Part shown: one piece after another, positions 49,797-60,123 of the stretch
How the letters are laid out: each line of letters begins with the position of its first letter
Position numbering within the stretch: the first letter of the stretch is position 1
Source of the DNA: Ichthyosporea sp. XGB-2017a
Taxonomy: Eukaryota > Opisthokonta > Ichthyosporea
Assembly (NCBI GenBank): GCA_002811675.1
Contig: PDIM01000003.1
Coordinates: 29,261-93,260 of the forward strand
Direction: 5' to 3'
Length of the DNA stretch: 64,000 bases
Notes under the pieces: generated by a model
Told to the model about the DNA's origin: nothing
Seen by the model: the letters and a program-made list of their open reading frames with translations, nothing else
Databases searched by the model: none
Made by a program: the position numbers and the translations under genes

Positions 49797-49969
49797 GGGG
49801 TCTTGGGAGAGTCTCTGAGTGTAAGAACAACAACAAAACATTTATTTGAAATCTAAATATACAAAGGAGAAAAAAAAAAGATCTTAAACTTGATTCTCCT
49901 GTTTATTTTACTCGTTTCGCTCTTTGTTTGTTTTTTATTTTGCCCAACTTATTCCAGAGTCCCATCACA

Positions 49970-51610
49970 ATGACTGCTTCTAGTGACACAATCGAACGTA
50001 ATCCCAATTATATTTATCCCAAGAGGATAATAACCGCAACAATCTTCGGCATCCCAGCACTTTGCGTTGCTGTTCTCATTGTTGAGGCTGCTGAGAGATG
50101 GGGTTACTATGGAGGAGCAGCCGTCAATGCCCTCTTTATGAAGGATATGTACAACTATGACGCCAGTCAGGTTCAGCTTTACAGCAATGCGCTCCAGTTT
50201 TGGAGTTACGGAACTGCTCTTCTCGGTGCTTACCTCGCTGATGCCTGGCTCGGAAAGGTTCGAACCATTGCCATGTTCGCTGCGGTGTACGTGATTGGTA
50301 TTGTCATGCAGGCCCTTGCCTCTATGCCTTTTGCTTTCGGTGACTTTCCTTATGAGTCCGGTAGTGGTGTAACGCAGTACCTCTTCTGGGGTGCTCTCTT
50401 CTTTATTGGTTTGGGTACTGGTGGAATCAAGGCCAATGTTGGTCCTCTTCTCAGTGAACAAATTACCAACCCCACTGATGAGAAGACTGAAATGGTCTTC
50501 CGTTACTTCTACTGGGCTATCAACATCGGTGCTATTGGTGCATACAGTGTTTCTCCTTTTGTACATCGTTTTGATGAAAGCGAAGACCATCCCCACGGAA
50601 CCACGTACTACTACTCTTACTGGATATCCGCCGGTATTCTCATTCTTGGTTTGACAATTTATATGTGCTTCTATCCCTTCTACATCACCAGTCGGGTCAT
50701 GGGATCTCCTTTCGCCAAATTCTTCAAAGCTGTTTATTCTGCTATCAAAAACCGAAAGAACCCATCCAAATCTGATAAGGATGACCATTTTATGTACCGT
50801 GCCGAGGGATTCACTCTCAAGGAATTGACCGACTATCGTCGTATCTTTGCCATTTTTGGTCTCCTTATCCACTATCCCACCTTCTGGTACTTGTACGGAC
50901 AGAACTCCAACTATGCCGTTGTTCAGGGAACTTACCTTGATGCCCCATCCTGGTTGACTGCTGACCAGCTTGGTCTTGTTGACCCTTTGCTTATTGTTAT
51001 TCTGGTCCCTGTCTTCGATAGGTTTATATTCCCCGGCCTTCGCAAATTGGGCCTTGAGTTAAACATCATCACCCGTATCTCCATCGGTTATATTCTCATG
51101 GCCGTGTCCGGTTTCTGTATGGTTATTGTTCAATTTGTCTTGAAAGCTAATGGAACCTGGGACGAGAATGATAACTACACTGTTGATGCAGATGGAAGCT
51201 CATACTCCGTTTTCTGGACCATTCCTTCTTTCGCTTTTTGTGCCCTTGGTGAGATCTTTGCCTCTATCACCCTCAATGAATTTGTGTACTCCCAAGCTCC
51301 TACATCCTTGAAGTCTGTCATGTTTGGATTGGGAACATTTACAAATTGTGGTGCTGCCATTATGGGATTGATCATGGCCAACTTCCAGACTGAAGAAAAT
51401 CTGGCCTACTTCTGGTTGGCATTTGCTATTTTAGCAGTCGTCCAAGCACTCATTATTCCTTTTCAATTCAGAAATTACAAATACAGATCCGTGAAGGAAG
51501 ACGCTGTATCTTCTGTCGCAATGTCCAGTGAATCTTTGGACCCAGAAGTTGTTCCTGAAAATTTGGACGATATCGTTGGAAAAGAATCTAAGAAGGCCCT
51601 GGAGGCATAA
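49970..51610 (+). CDS. POT/PTR-family peptide transporter 4
   Basis: 546 residues from the ATG at 49970; an earlier in-frame TTG is ignored. EAAERWGYYGG, GLGTGGIK and FYWAINIGAIGAY motifs are intact. Closest to POT 3 by sequence but on the opposite strand, so the local duplication involved an inversion. Proton-coupled peptide uptake is expected. AATAAA occurs about 20 nt past the stop. The C-terminal tail (VPENLDDIVGKESKK) is unique among the four. Confidence 0.95.
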   Translation: MTASSDTIERNPNYIYPKRIITATIFGIPALCVAVLIVEAAERWGYYGGAAVNALFMKDMYNYDASQVQLYSNALQFWSYGTALLGAYLADAWLGKVRTIAMFAAVYVIGIVMQALASMPFAFGDFPYESGSGVTQYLFWGALFFIGLGTGGIKANVGPLLSEQITNPTDEKTEMVFRYFYWAINIGAIGAYSVSPFVHRFDESEDHPHGTTYYYSYWISAGILILGLTIYMCFYPFYITSRVMGSPFAKFFKAVYSAIKNRKNPSKSDKDDHFMYRAEGFTLKELTDYRRIFAIFGLLIHYPTFWYLYGQNSNYAVVQGTYLDAPSWLTADQLGLVDPLLIVILVPVFDRFIFPGLRKLGLELNIITRISIGYILMAVSGFCMVIVQFVLKANGTWDENDNYTVDADGSSYSVFWTIPSFAFCALGEIFASITLNEFVYSQAPTSLKSVMFGLGTFTNCGAAIMGLIMANFQTEENLAYFWLAFAILAVVQALIIPFQFRNYKYRSVKEDAVSSVAMSSESLDPEVVPENLDDIVGKESKKALEA

Positions 51611-51862
51611 AGACTCTCGAACATGATTTTAATAAAACTGAAATTTACATCATTACAAAGTTATTGAAACCAAGAACCTTGAGGTACACTGGTGTCTACA
51701 ATAACTTCATGTGGGACACAGGGACACAGGGACAGATACAGCCAAAATGCAAAAGCGAAACTTCTAGGCGCACAATTACTACAGTTATGTACAGGGCCCA
51801 AAGGTTAAAGACGAGCGCAATCGGGCAACAAAAGACTGCCTCGTCTTGCCCATCGAGTGTTT

Positions 51863-52960
51863 CTAAGCAATAGCTTCTATGCGGTAGATGGTCTGGACAT
51901 CCTTCAGAGTAACCTGCGAGGTTTTTCTGATAATAACTTCCTCTTCGACACTTGGGGGTAAAGCAGGTCTAATTCCATTAACTGCCTCAATGTCCCCTCC
52001 TGGCACAGGCAAAAGTTTCCTTTTTTTCCCCCTATTTCCAGTTTCGCACTGTGAACGCACATCGCCCAATATTGCTACCCTGTCACCAACGTCCCCCTCA
52101 TACGAGGCGTGGTGTACTATACGCAGCCTGTACCGCGCCAGCATTGTATCTAACACCCCAGAGCAGCTATCTCTCTGCTGATATCCAAGAAGAGCAATCC
52201 TCTTGCTCCTCATGGGCCAACAACCACCCTCTTTCTCTTTCCCATGCACCGTGACAGCACACTCTGGGGCGTGAAGTAGCCTAGATAGTGTGCAAAAGAG
52301 TGCCTCCGATACGGTGCTTCCCCTGGGATCTCCCACCTGCTGGTGTGTCTCATAAATCACATCTGCAGCAGTTATAATTACCAGATCGGCCCTTTTCTGC
52401 AATTCCTTTTCAGGTGTCTTGCTCCACCCCTCCTCAATGATATTCCCTCTGAGGAGGGGCTGGCGATGGGCTACTAGCTCAGGAAATGTGTAATGGTCTC
52501 TGCCCCAACGCATCACACATTTGTACATTGAAACCCTAGGATCCCCCTGCCCCTTTTCCTCTTCAACAGAGCCAACACCAACAAAAACATCTTCACATAT
52601 ATCTGTAAAGGTCAGATTTACTGTGGGATTTTGCCCCCCAGTGCGCCCTGTTCTTCTTACCAGTCCAGCGCACACAAGTCCTGCTAGCCCAGTCCCACAT
52701 CCCACATCCACCACCTCGACTTCCTTTTCCGCAGGCCCCACCATATCCTCGAAGTACTCCGTCACATACAGCCCCAGTGCAATCCCGCTCTCCCATGTCT
52801 TGCGGTAGATTGACCGTTCCCCAAGAGCACTGGCTGATGGTCCTTTCGTCCCCTCCCGCACACGCACCACCACTGATTCCCTCTCCCCGTTCATCTTCTG
52901 TTTGTGCAGTTCCCTGGAGCAGAACACATATCTCCTTGTGGTGATCCCCTCCACCTCCAT
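51863..52960 (-). CDS. Class I SAM methyltransferase, METTL21/Methyltransf_16-like
   Basis: 365 residues from the ATG at 52960; the frame extends to a GTG at 53008. A SAM-binding motif I, VVDVGCGTGLAG, sits at about 80-92, preceded by TWESGIALGLYV, the kind of 'W.a...L..yl' entry seen in METTL21/22/EEF-KMT lysine methyltransferases. DLVIITAADVIYE (about 205-217) is placed like the family's post-II motif (D.....DViY). Lys methylation of a cytosolic protein is inferred, substrate unknown. The 3' end converges on POT 4 with a 252-bp gap. C-terminal about 80 residues are basic and unlike known members. Confidence 0.65.
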   Translation of the reverse strand: MEVEGITTRRYVFCSRELHKQKMNGERESVVVRVREGTKGPSASALGERSIYRKTWESGIALGLYVTEYFEDMVGPAEKEVEVVDVGCGTGLAGLVCAGLVRRTGRTGGQNPTVNLTFTDICEDVFVGVGSVEEEKGQGDPRVSMYKCVMRWGRDHYTFPELVAHRQPLLRGNIIEEGWSKTPEKELQKRADLVIITAADVIYETHQQVGDPRGSTVSEALFCTLSRLLHAPECAVTVHGKEKEGGCWPMRSKRIALLGYQQRDSCSGVLDTMLARYRLRIVHHASYEGDVGDRVAILGDVRSQCETGNRGKKRKLLPVPGGDIEAVNGIRPALPPSVEEEVIIRKTSQVTLKDVQTIYRIEAIA

Positions 52961-53392
52961 CGTCTCCACTCTATCTCTCCCCTGTGCACAAGTCCCTCGG
53001 CAGCCCACTTATCTAATCCCCCTCCTTCCCCTAAACCTCCCCTAACCCCTCCTGTTTCACTTATAATTGGCCCGGCCCCTGGCCCATGCGGCCCCATGAT
53101 AATAATAATAATAACGAGGAAGTGGGTTGTGCTTAGCTGGTTGTTCCTTTTTCACTCTACTCTAGATAGCTTTAGAGAGTAGTCCAGGACCTGTCTCTCT
53201 CCCTCTCCTCACCCTTGTCTCTTCCACGCCTGCCTGTTTGTTTGCGTTGCCTGCCTTGGCTTACAGTATCTCAGATTTGAAGCTGTACCCCTCATCCATA
53301 CAACACCCCTAGCCAATTAGTCTTGAGACACACACGGACACTAACGTGCCATAAAGCAGCTGATTGATATTCGTTTATTGCAGTTTGGGAGC
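52961..53392. other. Divergent intergenic region
   Basis: C-rich sequence near the methyltransferase start, then an ATA trinucleotide run at about 53098-53113. No gene seen. Separates the divergent methyltransferase and mS23-like genes. Confidence 0.5.
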
Positions 53393-53399
53393 TATAAAG
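53393..53399 (+). promoter_or_regulatory. Possible TATA box of the mS23-like gene
   Basis: TATAAAG 55 nt before the ATG at 53454. A second TATATA follows at 53402, so exact use is unclear. Confidence 0.35.
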
Positions 53400-53453
53400 G
53401 ATATATAGCTCAAGGGCGGATTTTAGATATTAGAACCTGGGAACAAATTTGTT

Positions 53454-54191
53454 ATGGTCACCTCTATGCGTTTCCATGCACCCCTTAATGGGCGGAATCT
53501 AGCACGCTTTACTCGCCTTGTCGAAGCTGGGTACCGTGAAAATCCCCGATGGCTTGCGGCTGTGCGTGCGTGTCCACCGTTGCCTCAACGCAGCCAGCAC
53601 GGGCCACGATTTCAGGTGAGAAAGCTAAAGTATGAGGAAGACGATCTTCGACGGGTGTACCTACAGCATTTCCACAAAGGCTCTTCGGGCAAGGGGAAAA
53701 CTGGGGGCTCGGGGAAAGAGTTGTACTGTCTCATGACGCCACAGCAAATCTCCGTGTATAATGAACGCACTCAAAATATGGCGAGAAACATCAGCGGGGC
53801 GGAGCAAATGGGTATGTCTTCTCCGTCTTCCTCTGCAGCAATGGGTATGCGTCTTGGGGGAATCGGGTCCCTGACCGTGAGTAGGATGAATGCCTTTGTG
53901 GACCGTCAATTGGCTCTTATGAGAACAGAAAAGATGACGCGAGAAGAGGCATTTGACCAGGTTGTAAAAGAAAATGAGGCTGCAGGGATCCACGTAGATG
54001 GCCAAAGGGAAGAAAATGAGTCCCCTTCAAATAGACAGCATGGGGATCTTATGGGAGGTTTTGTAGGCGCTTCTTCGCCTAGTGGCTCCTCTTCTTCTTC
54101 ACAGAATGCGGGGGATGCTGCGATGAGCCAGTCTTTCAAGGACTTGTTGAATGCACTCAAGGCTAAGGCAGAAGATGTGAAGAATGAGTAG
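53454..54191 (+). CDS. Mitochondrial ribosomal small-subunit protein mS23-like
   Basis: 245 residues. The first 80 residues fit the mS23 (fungal S25) N-terminal pattern: a basic start, FTRLVEAGYRENPRWLAAV, a PPLP turn, then a strand-helix KLKYEEDDLRRVYLQHF. Families of this type sit on the mitochondrial small subunit. A helical middle (MTREEAFDQVVKE) and a Ser/Gly-rich linker lead to a C-terminal helix. The basic amphipathic N-terminus could serve as an import signal. Homology is by pattern only; the C-terminal two thirds is not recognised. It converges on the guanylate cyclase gene. Confidence 0.55.
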   Translation: MVTSMRFHAPLNGRNLARFTRLVEAGYRENPRWLAAVRACPPLPQRSQHGPRFQVRKLKYEEDDLRRVYLQHFHKGSSGKGKTGGSGKELYCLMTPQQISVYNERTQNMARNISGAEQMGMSSPSSSAAMGMRLGGIGSLTVSRMNAFVDRQLALMRTEKMTREEAFDQVVKENEAAGIHVDGQREENESPSNRQHGDLMGGFVGASSPSGSSSSSQNAGDAAMSQSFKDLLNALKAKAEDVKNE

Positions 54192-54517
54192 ATATGTGAA
54201 TTCGAGAGCTTCCCGATGGATTGAAGTCTGTTCATTTTACATTCAGACGACGGAAGGAGATAGAAAATGGGCTGGTGGCGCCTGACAAGGTCAGGTTACT
54301 TTGAACAGTGCTTCTTCCTTTTCTTCTATACCTTTCGTTTTTCTTTTGCGTTTTGTTTTGTTTGGTTGCCTATGCCTATCGATGAATAATGAAAATGGCA
54401 ACATTGGACGTAGTGGTAATAACTGTACAAAAATAAAAAGTACTAGAAAGAGAAAATTGAACAACTGTTTGTACTTTGTGAAGCTTTATCTTCCGTTATC
54501 AGTGCCGCTAAAGCCTT
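54192..54517. other. Convergent 3' flanks, no gene
   Basis: Gap between the mS23-like stop and the guanylate cyclase stop. AATAAA at about 54432 may end the mS23-like transcript. Confidence 0.45.
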
Positions 54518-54523
54518 TTTATT
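54518..54523 (-). terminator. AATAAA containing the guanylate cyclase stop codon
   Basis: On the minus strand the TAA stop (54519-54521) lies inside AATAAA. Confidence 0.5.
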
Positions 54524-57500
54524 TAAATGTGTGCTCGCTCTCTGGGGCAGCCCGACTGAGGTCCGGAAGCTTGAACGCGACTTCCTTATGTCCTGTGATC
54601 CAGAAGGTCTCAATGTCATCCTTACCTTTGACCGGTACCATTCCTCGGCGCTTGATAATAAAGCTTGGGTGATTAGTGCGTAATATTTGGGCAGAGGAGC
54701 TGCTAGCTTGAATGCGAAGTGCTAATCCAGATGATTCCATGCGTGCTGCTGTGTTTACGGTATCGCCATAAATCGAATAGTGGGGCATCTTATGACCAAT
54801 CACACCACTAACTACTGGCCCACTGTTAACACCACATCGCATCTGTAATTGAATTGAGGGATCGAATTCTACACGAAACTTGCCAACCTCTTCCATAAGA
54901 CCTAAAGCCAGTAAGGCAATTTCTGCAATGTGGTCATTTCCATTGCGGGTGGGCACACCACTGGCAGCCATATAGGCGTCACCCACAGTTTCAATTTTAA
55001 TTACATCAAGGGACCCAGCGACATTATCGAACGTCGTAAAGAGCTGATTCAACATTTGAATTATGTCTTCTGCTCGGTTGTGTGAACATAAATTTGTAAA
55101 GCCGACAATATCACTGAAAAACACACTGACGCATTCAAATTGTTCGGGCTGAATGGCCTCATTGTTAAGAAGTTTATCGGCGACGGTTTGTGGTAACATT
55201 TCCTGAAGCAATGTGTACATTTTAGCCTTTTCAATGTGAAGCTCGAGTGTTCTCTCTTGCACAATGACCTCCAGATCTTTGCTATATACATCTAGCTTAT
55301 GCTGCATCATCTCCGTAATGGACTTGTACTTCAACGTCGATGGATGCATGGACAGCCGAAGAACACTTTCTGTTTGCTTGGCATTAGGGCGCTTACTACA
55401 TTCGCGAGCAAAAAAGGACTTTAGAAGTGGTAATAGCTTTTCCTTAAGAACGGGTTGTTTTGGTAAATCTCGATGAATTGGCGAATTGTTGCCAATCAAC
55501 TCCTCCTCAACCATTCGCATGGCTTCTTGCCCGCATAATGACATCTCAGTGTCCGCACCTAGAGGATCTCCTGATTGAATGGAAGAACTGCTTATACCTC
55601 CGTTGCCGACTTTCGACTGACAAAAATCATATTGTTTCTGTAGATCTATGTCTATGTGCGTAATGAGCTGCATCTCTTGAATATCGCATGAATGTGCTCC
55701 TTCAGATAAATGCTCCGTGCCGTGTGCTGCAGATTCGTACTGATTCTGTAACGACGTCTGCTGTCCACCTAAATTATGTGCCTCTGTTGTAGTCGACTCT
55801 AGCTTGGGCCCTCTGGCACTTCTTGGGGATTCATATGCTATTTTGTCATGGTTCCATACAAATTTCTGCGAAATAAGTTCCGCAAAAATTAGTCCCATAC
55901 CATACAAATCTCCTGCAGCAGACCCCCCCGCATGTGATATAGGCGAGCTCCGAATAACTTGCTTCTCCGTTGATGGTTTTTGACGGCGGAACATGGAGGA
56001 CCCCATTTGGGCCAAAGAGGAAACCCCAAGCGAAGGGCTGGCTTTTGCAGTGCCAGACTGTTGTTGGTTGTCTGCTTCATCGGACGCGCGCAAAACAGAG
56101 TTCTCTGACTTCGCACTGGCTGAGCTATTTTTTTGTCTCCCGTGAAATAGTGACATGATGGATGTTACCACACCACCACTTGTCTTGTGAGCTTTGCTCA
56201 ATCCCTCCATGCCAGTAGTTTCTGCAACACTGTTATGAGAGTGTAGAGAAGCCACTTCCTGCGCATCTAAGGCTCCCAAGTCAACGGCACTTTGATTTCG
56301 ACTGGCGGTCTGTTCAGCAATATGAGCCGCCTTGTAAGCAATCCTCTCACGCTCAGTGTAAATGACTTTTCGTAACTCGCTAGCGTGCTCGGGAGCAGCG
56401 TACAACAGCCAGTGTAAAATCCGCCCTTCGTCGTGCTCATCATGGTACCCCCTTATAGTCTCATTATCTCTAAACTTCGTTAAGCCAAAATCACACAAAC
56501 GACACGTCCACATATTATCAATTAAGCATTTTGAGGGTCTGAGTCTAGCGTGGTATCCTATGGAGCTATTGTGGAGATATCGGAGACCTTTTGCAATTCC
56601 TTGACAGATATTAATCGTAAACAACCAATCTTTGGGCATTTTCCCTTCCCTAAGAACGTCTTTGAGACTCCCTCTGCACGCATAAGACCATACCAAACCT
56701 ACACGAGGACTAGGTGTGTTAAATGACGACAATCGCCCTATAACTTTAGATTCTCTGGCTTGTTCTTCGCTTTCATCATGTAAGAGCTCCGCATGCTCGT
56801 GGTGGGAACCCGTTCGATTCCCAACAACCATTCCTCGAAAATCTGCAAGATTTTCATGCGTAGCTTCTTTACAGTGGTTAATCTCTTGAAGCACTTCCTT
56901 GCTCTGCAGAGGAAGCCTCCCTTCTAACACGACAGGAACGACATAAACATGAGAACCTTTGAAAATTCCTTCACAGCCTCTGTGTGCTGGTCGGGCAGGA
57001 TAGCAAGAATATTGGCTCTGGACAACAGTCTGATTGGAACTATCACCAGTCGTGGAGGATACGAAACTATTAAAGCATGGTCCTGCGACTGACATGTTGC
57101 TTGGCGATTTGTAGGTCTCAGACAGTGGCACTCGATGAAACGATGGGGATGGGGATGGGGATGGCTCCAGGGTAGTACCCAAAGAAGTTTGTTTTCCTTC
57201 CATGGACTTTGACTGGAGCGTAACGGAAGACTTAGAGGCCAAACTAGCTTGTTCCGAAATACCATTAATACTGCGAAAGTGCGAATTAATTCGGACCATA
57301 CTGAGTTTCTGGCGTATTTCTGTTGGTCCCAGACGGGACTGACTAACAGATGGAGATAAAGGAATATTATCACGAGGAGACAATTCAGAGACACGATTGT
57401 TTACAGCAGTACTTATTCTGGGAATAAATGTGGAGTCACCTGCAATCATAGTGTACGTTTCATCAATACTAATTTCGCTCTCTCTCTCAACTGTATGTGC

Positions 57501-59585
57501 ATTATCACTTGAAGAGAAATGCTCCACAAGCAACGCAGGAGGCTCTTGAACAACACCTCCTTCAACGAAACTCGATTTTCGCCAATGTTTTCCCGTGGCA
57601 TAACTAGTTTTGCTTAATGGTGGACCATTTCCCTTACTTTTATCTCTTACACTAACCCGTTGCCCGCTGTATGCTGCTCTCGGTTTATCCTCCTGCACTT
57701 CACCCTCTGTACCCTCCAGGACTCCAGGAATAATATAAGTAATTTCATTAGGATGTATTCTCCATGAAAATCCGGTCATGTAAGCTTTTCTGAGCCTACG
57801 GCGAACAACATATATCCAAACAACTACGACAATTAATACAATTCCTATCAGGGCCCCAAAGACCTCTAGCATGCGAAACAACTCCCACTTGAAAAAGGAT
57901 TCGTCTGTTTCATCTGCAGGTAAAGGAATATAATCCCTTATCGGTCCAATGTTCGTCTTCGTGGGATCAGAAGAAAAGAACTGAAAATCTTCGTCTGAAA
58001 TGGCTGGTGTGTTGTTTTGTAGAAAATTCACATTGGTATCCTTAAACCCTATTGTGTACCCCTTGTACGCAATTTCCCCGGGAAATGTCTTCGCTTCTTT
58101 ACGAACTTGTGCATTGCCCTGAAGATTTATCTGCACTTTCCTATCGCTGTTGGATCCATTTTTTGCTTTGCAATTAAGCACATAAAATACGTCCGATACT
58201 CGATCACCATTTGAATCAAAAGCAAGTGGCCCACTTAGTCCATCAACTTCTTCCTTCAACATGGCGTCAAGAAGAATAAGTGATGGAGACCGTGTCCCGA
58301 TGACGTTGTTTAAAGGATCCGATTCTATGCCCTTCACCACATCCCCATTTGCAATCCCATAGTAAACGCCATTTCGCTTTGTACATGGCTGCGTCAAGGA
58401 GGGGACCATTGTGGCATTGCACTGCGAGGTATACTTGAGCTCATCTGTTTGAGCCTGAGACAAAAGACACCCAGTTGATAATTTGTAAGTCGCATGAGGG
58501 AGACAAGTTGGAGAAATACCTAGCGCATTTAGTCTATCCACCGTTTTGTGAAGTGCTCGGAGAGTAATATTCATAGCATCAAACGCCCTAGCAAAAAATG
58601 GATGCATCTTAAAGGAAGAATCTGTCGAACCTGTACTTGAGGGCTGTTCCGGGAGCCAAGATTTATACAGCCCAAGATTCTGATTTACGGCCGTCTCTAC
58701 ATCCAGTCGGCGCTGAGCAGTCTCTTTGGGTAGTCCTTGGCGAACTGCAAGGGAACCTGCCATCACATACGCCTTGGTGCCCAACTTTTCGATAACACCT
58801 GCGCCTGACCAAACATCTGTACCTATCCACACATAGCCTTCAACGCCAGCAATCTGGGCTGCCTCTGCAGCCAAAAATACTTCTGAAGAAACTTCGAAAG
58901 ATGTCCCCAATACAATGATCTTTGTGTTAGTTTCCCTTACATTGACCATCTGAGAAGTCATTTCCCCGGCTTTGGCATTTGGATTTACCACAAAAGACCC
59001 CCGTATAGCTATACCATTCTTTACACTTTCTTCTGTGAACGTCAGTCGCGCGGACTCCCCAAAACTATCTTCTGATGTAATGAGTACTGCATTAGCCCAC
59101 CCCGCCCCCTTGATGACCTGAGCAACGCCACCAAAAAGAGCCGAATCCGTGGCAGTCGAACGCAAAAAGAAAGGGAACTTCTGTTTGTCGGAAAGAGATA
59201 TGGCTGTACAGGAGCTGCTAATGGTAGGAAGTGGGAATGCTAGCGTAGCAGTGGCCACTCCTGAGCATGGCGTACTCGTGCAGGCCCCACTAACTGCTAC
59301 CGCCTGCCTATCCACTGTGCTGATCCCATGCTGAACAGCAAGTTGAGAGTTGAATGAGTCTCCATATGCGCTCCATCCGCTAATGGAGTATTTCGAAGCA
59401 TATTCGGGGGCAAGAGTGTGGATGGCATGCAGGAAGGCTAGTTGACGTTGGGCACCATCTGTGTCGAGCCGCCTATTTGTGCAAAGTGAGGCCAAATGGA
59501 AAGCTGGGGGAGCTGGGGCGGAAGGAAGAATGGGAGAAAGAAGGAAAAAAACGAGGAGTATTGCTTGTATTCGAGCCCCAGCCAT
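54519..59585 (-). CDS. Receptor-type guanylate cyclase
   Basis: 1,688 residues, ATG at 59585. Signal peptide (about 1-24), a periplasmic-binding/ANF-receptor-like extracellular domain (about 30-500), one TM helix (about 572-592, GIVLIVVVVWIYVV), a long Ser-rich linker, a kinase-homology domain (about 870-1350, with Ser-rich inserts) whose HRD is HAR but which keeps CDFGLTKF, a signalling helix, and a class III cyclase domain (about 1480-1650). Both metal Asps are present (VFFSDIVGF and ETVGDAYM), as are the transition-state Asn/Arg (NTAARMES). The purine-selecting Glu (KIETVGD) points to GTP, while the usual Cys position is Ser (YSIYGD). A plasma-membrane ligand-gated cGMP producer is the likely role. 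The domain order equals that of animal natriuretic-peptide receptors. Confidence 0.93.
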   Translation of the reverse strand: MAGARIQAILLVFFLLSPILPSAPAPPAFHLASLCTNRRLDTDGAQRQLAFLHAIHTLAPEYASKYSISGWSAYGDSFNSQLAVQHGISTVDRQAVAVSGACTSTPCSGVATATLAFPLPTISSSCTAISLSDKQKFPFFLRSTATDSALFGGVAQVIKGAGWANAVLITSEDSFGESARLTFTEESVKNGIAIRGSFVVNPNAKAGEMTSQMVNVRETNTKIIVLGTSFEVSSEVFLAAEAAQIAGVEGYVWIGTDVWSGAGVIEKLGTKAYVMAGSLAVRQGLPKETAQRRLDVETAVNQNLGLYKSWLPEQPSSTGSTDSSFKMHPFFARAFDAMNITLRALHKTVDRLNALGISPTCLPHATYKLSTGCLLSQAQTDELKYTSQCNATMVPSLTQPCTKRNGVYYGIANGDVVKGIESDPLNNVIGTRSPSLILLDAMLKEEVDGLSGPLAFDSNGDRVSDVFYVLNCKAKNGSNSDRKVQINLQGNAQVRKEAKTFPGEIAYKGYTIGFKDTNVNFLQNNTPAISDEDFQFFSSDPTKTNIGPIRDYIPLPADETDESFFKWELFRMLEVFGALIGIVLIVVVVWIYVVRRRLRKAYMTGFSWRIHPNEITYIIPGVLEGTEGEVQEDKPRAAYSGQRVSVRDKSKGNGPPLSKTSYATGKHWRKSSFVEGGVVQEPPALLVEHFSSSDNAHTVERESEISIDETYTMIAGDSTFIPRISTAVNNRVSELSPRDNIPLSPSVSQSRLGPTEIRQKLSMVRINSHFRSINGISEQASLASKSSVTLQSKSMEGKQTSLGTTLEPSPSPSPSFHRVPLSETYKSPSNMSVAGPCFNSFVSSTTGDSSNQTVVQSQYSCYPARPAHRGCEGIFKGSHVYVVPVVLEGRLPLQSKEVLQEINHCKEATHENLADFRGMVVGNRTGSHHEHAELLHDESEEQARESKVIGRLSSFNTPSPRVGLVWSYACRGSLKDVLREGKMPKDWLFTINICQGIAKGLRYLHNSSIGYHARLRPSKCLIDNMWTCRLCDFGLTKFRDNETIRGYHDEHDEGRILHWLLYAAPEHASELRKVIYTERERIAYKAAHIAEQTASRNQSAVDLGALDAQEVASLHSHNSVAETTGMEGLSKAHKTSGGVVTSIMSLFHGRQKNSSASAKSENSVLRASDEADNQQQSGTAKASPSLGVSSLAQMGSSMFRRQKPSTEKQVIRSSPISHAGGSAAGDLYGMGLIFAELISQKFVWNHDKIAYESPRSARGPKLESTTTEAHNLGGQQTSLQNQYESAAHGTEHLSEGAHSCDIQEMQLITHIDIDLQKQYDFCQSKVGNGGISSSSIQSGDPLGADTEMSLCGQEAMRMVEEELIGNNSPIHRDLPKQPVLKEKLLPLLKSFFARECSKRPNAKQTESVLRLSMHPSTLKYKSITEMMQHKLDVYSKDLEVIVQERTLELHIEKAKMYTLLQEMLPQTVADKLLNNEAIQPEQFECVSVFFSDIVGFTNLCSHNRAEDIIQMLNQLFTTFDNVAGSLDVIKIETVGDAYMAASGVPTRNGNDHIAEIALLALGLMEEVGKFRVEFDPSIQLQMRCGVNSGPVVSGVIGHKMPHYSIYGDTVNTAARMESSGLALRIQASSSSAQILRTNHPSFIIKRRGMVPVKGKDDIETFWITGHKEVAFKLPDLSRAAPESEHTFK

Positions 59586-60123
59586 AATACAGCTCTACGA
59601 ATAGTGTAAGACTATCTGCCTCCCTATCTTTCTCTCTCTTTCCGCTTTTGCTGTCCTGCCTAGAGTATGTACATGTACATTCCTCTCTTGTATAAGGTGA
59701 TTGCAAGAGTTCCCTTCATTAGTAAATGTTGCAACGACAAAGATTCGTGTAACAATTAAGTTGCTACTATCATGCATCATGGGGTGAGTGGACAAATGAC
59801 AATATTGGTGTGTACTATATATAGACTACATATAAGTGCTATAATTGACTTCCCCTAAACCTTCCCGCAGTCCCCCATGTGAAGTCACGTGGGCCGATCG
59901 CGATCAATTAAGTTTATTATATATAGCGCGAAATAGGCCGTCCATCGATACACCTGGCTATGTAATTATCTCCCAAGTGCAGCTACATTGTCGAAGCTCT
60001 ACGCTCTACTTTATGGATCTCTGAAGTAGCTTCAGAAGGCCACCAACTGTTGGTTCATCTACTTCCATACACGCGCGGCGAGCCTTCCAAACAAGTGCAG
60101 CAGTAGGTCTAGCCCTTGTGTCT
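59586..60123. other. Bidirectional promoter region, cyclase and RETSAT-like genes
   Basis: 538 bp between divergent ATGs. Two TATATATA-type sequences occur (about 59815-59825 and 59924-59934). The latter is followed by GCGCG and is the better TATA candidate for the plus-strand gene. Confidence 0.4.

Noticed and set aside
56800-56825. B-box-like GTTCGATTCCC
   Set aside because: Lies inside the guanylate cyclase coding sequence with no A box or cloverleaf.
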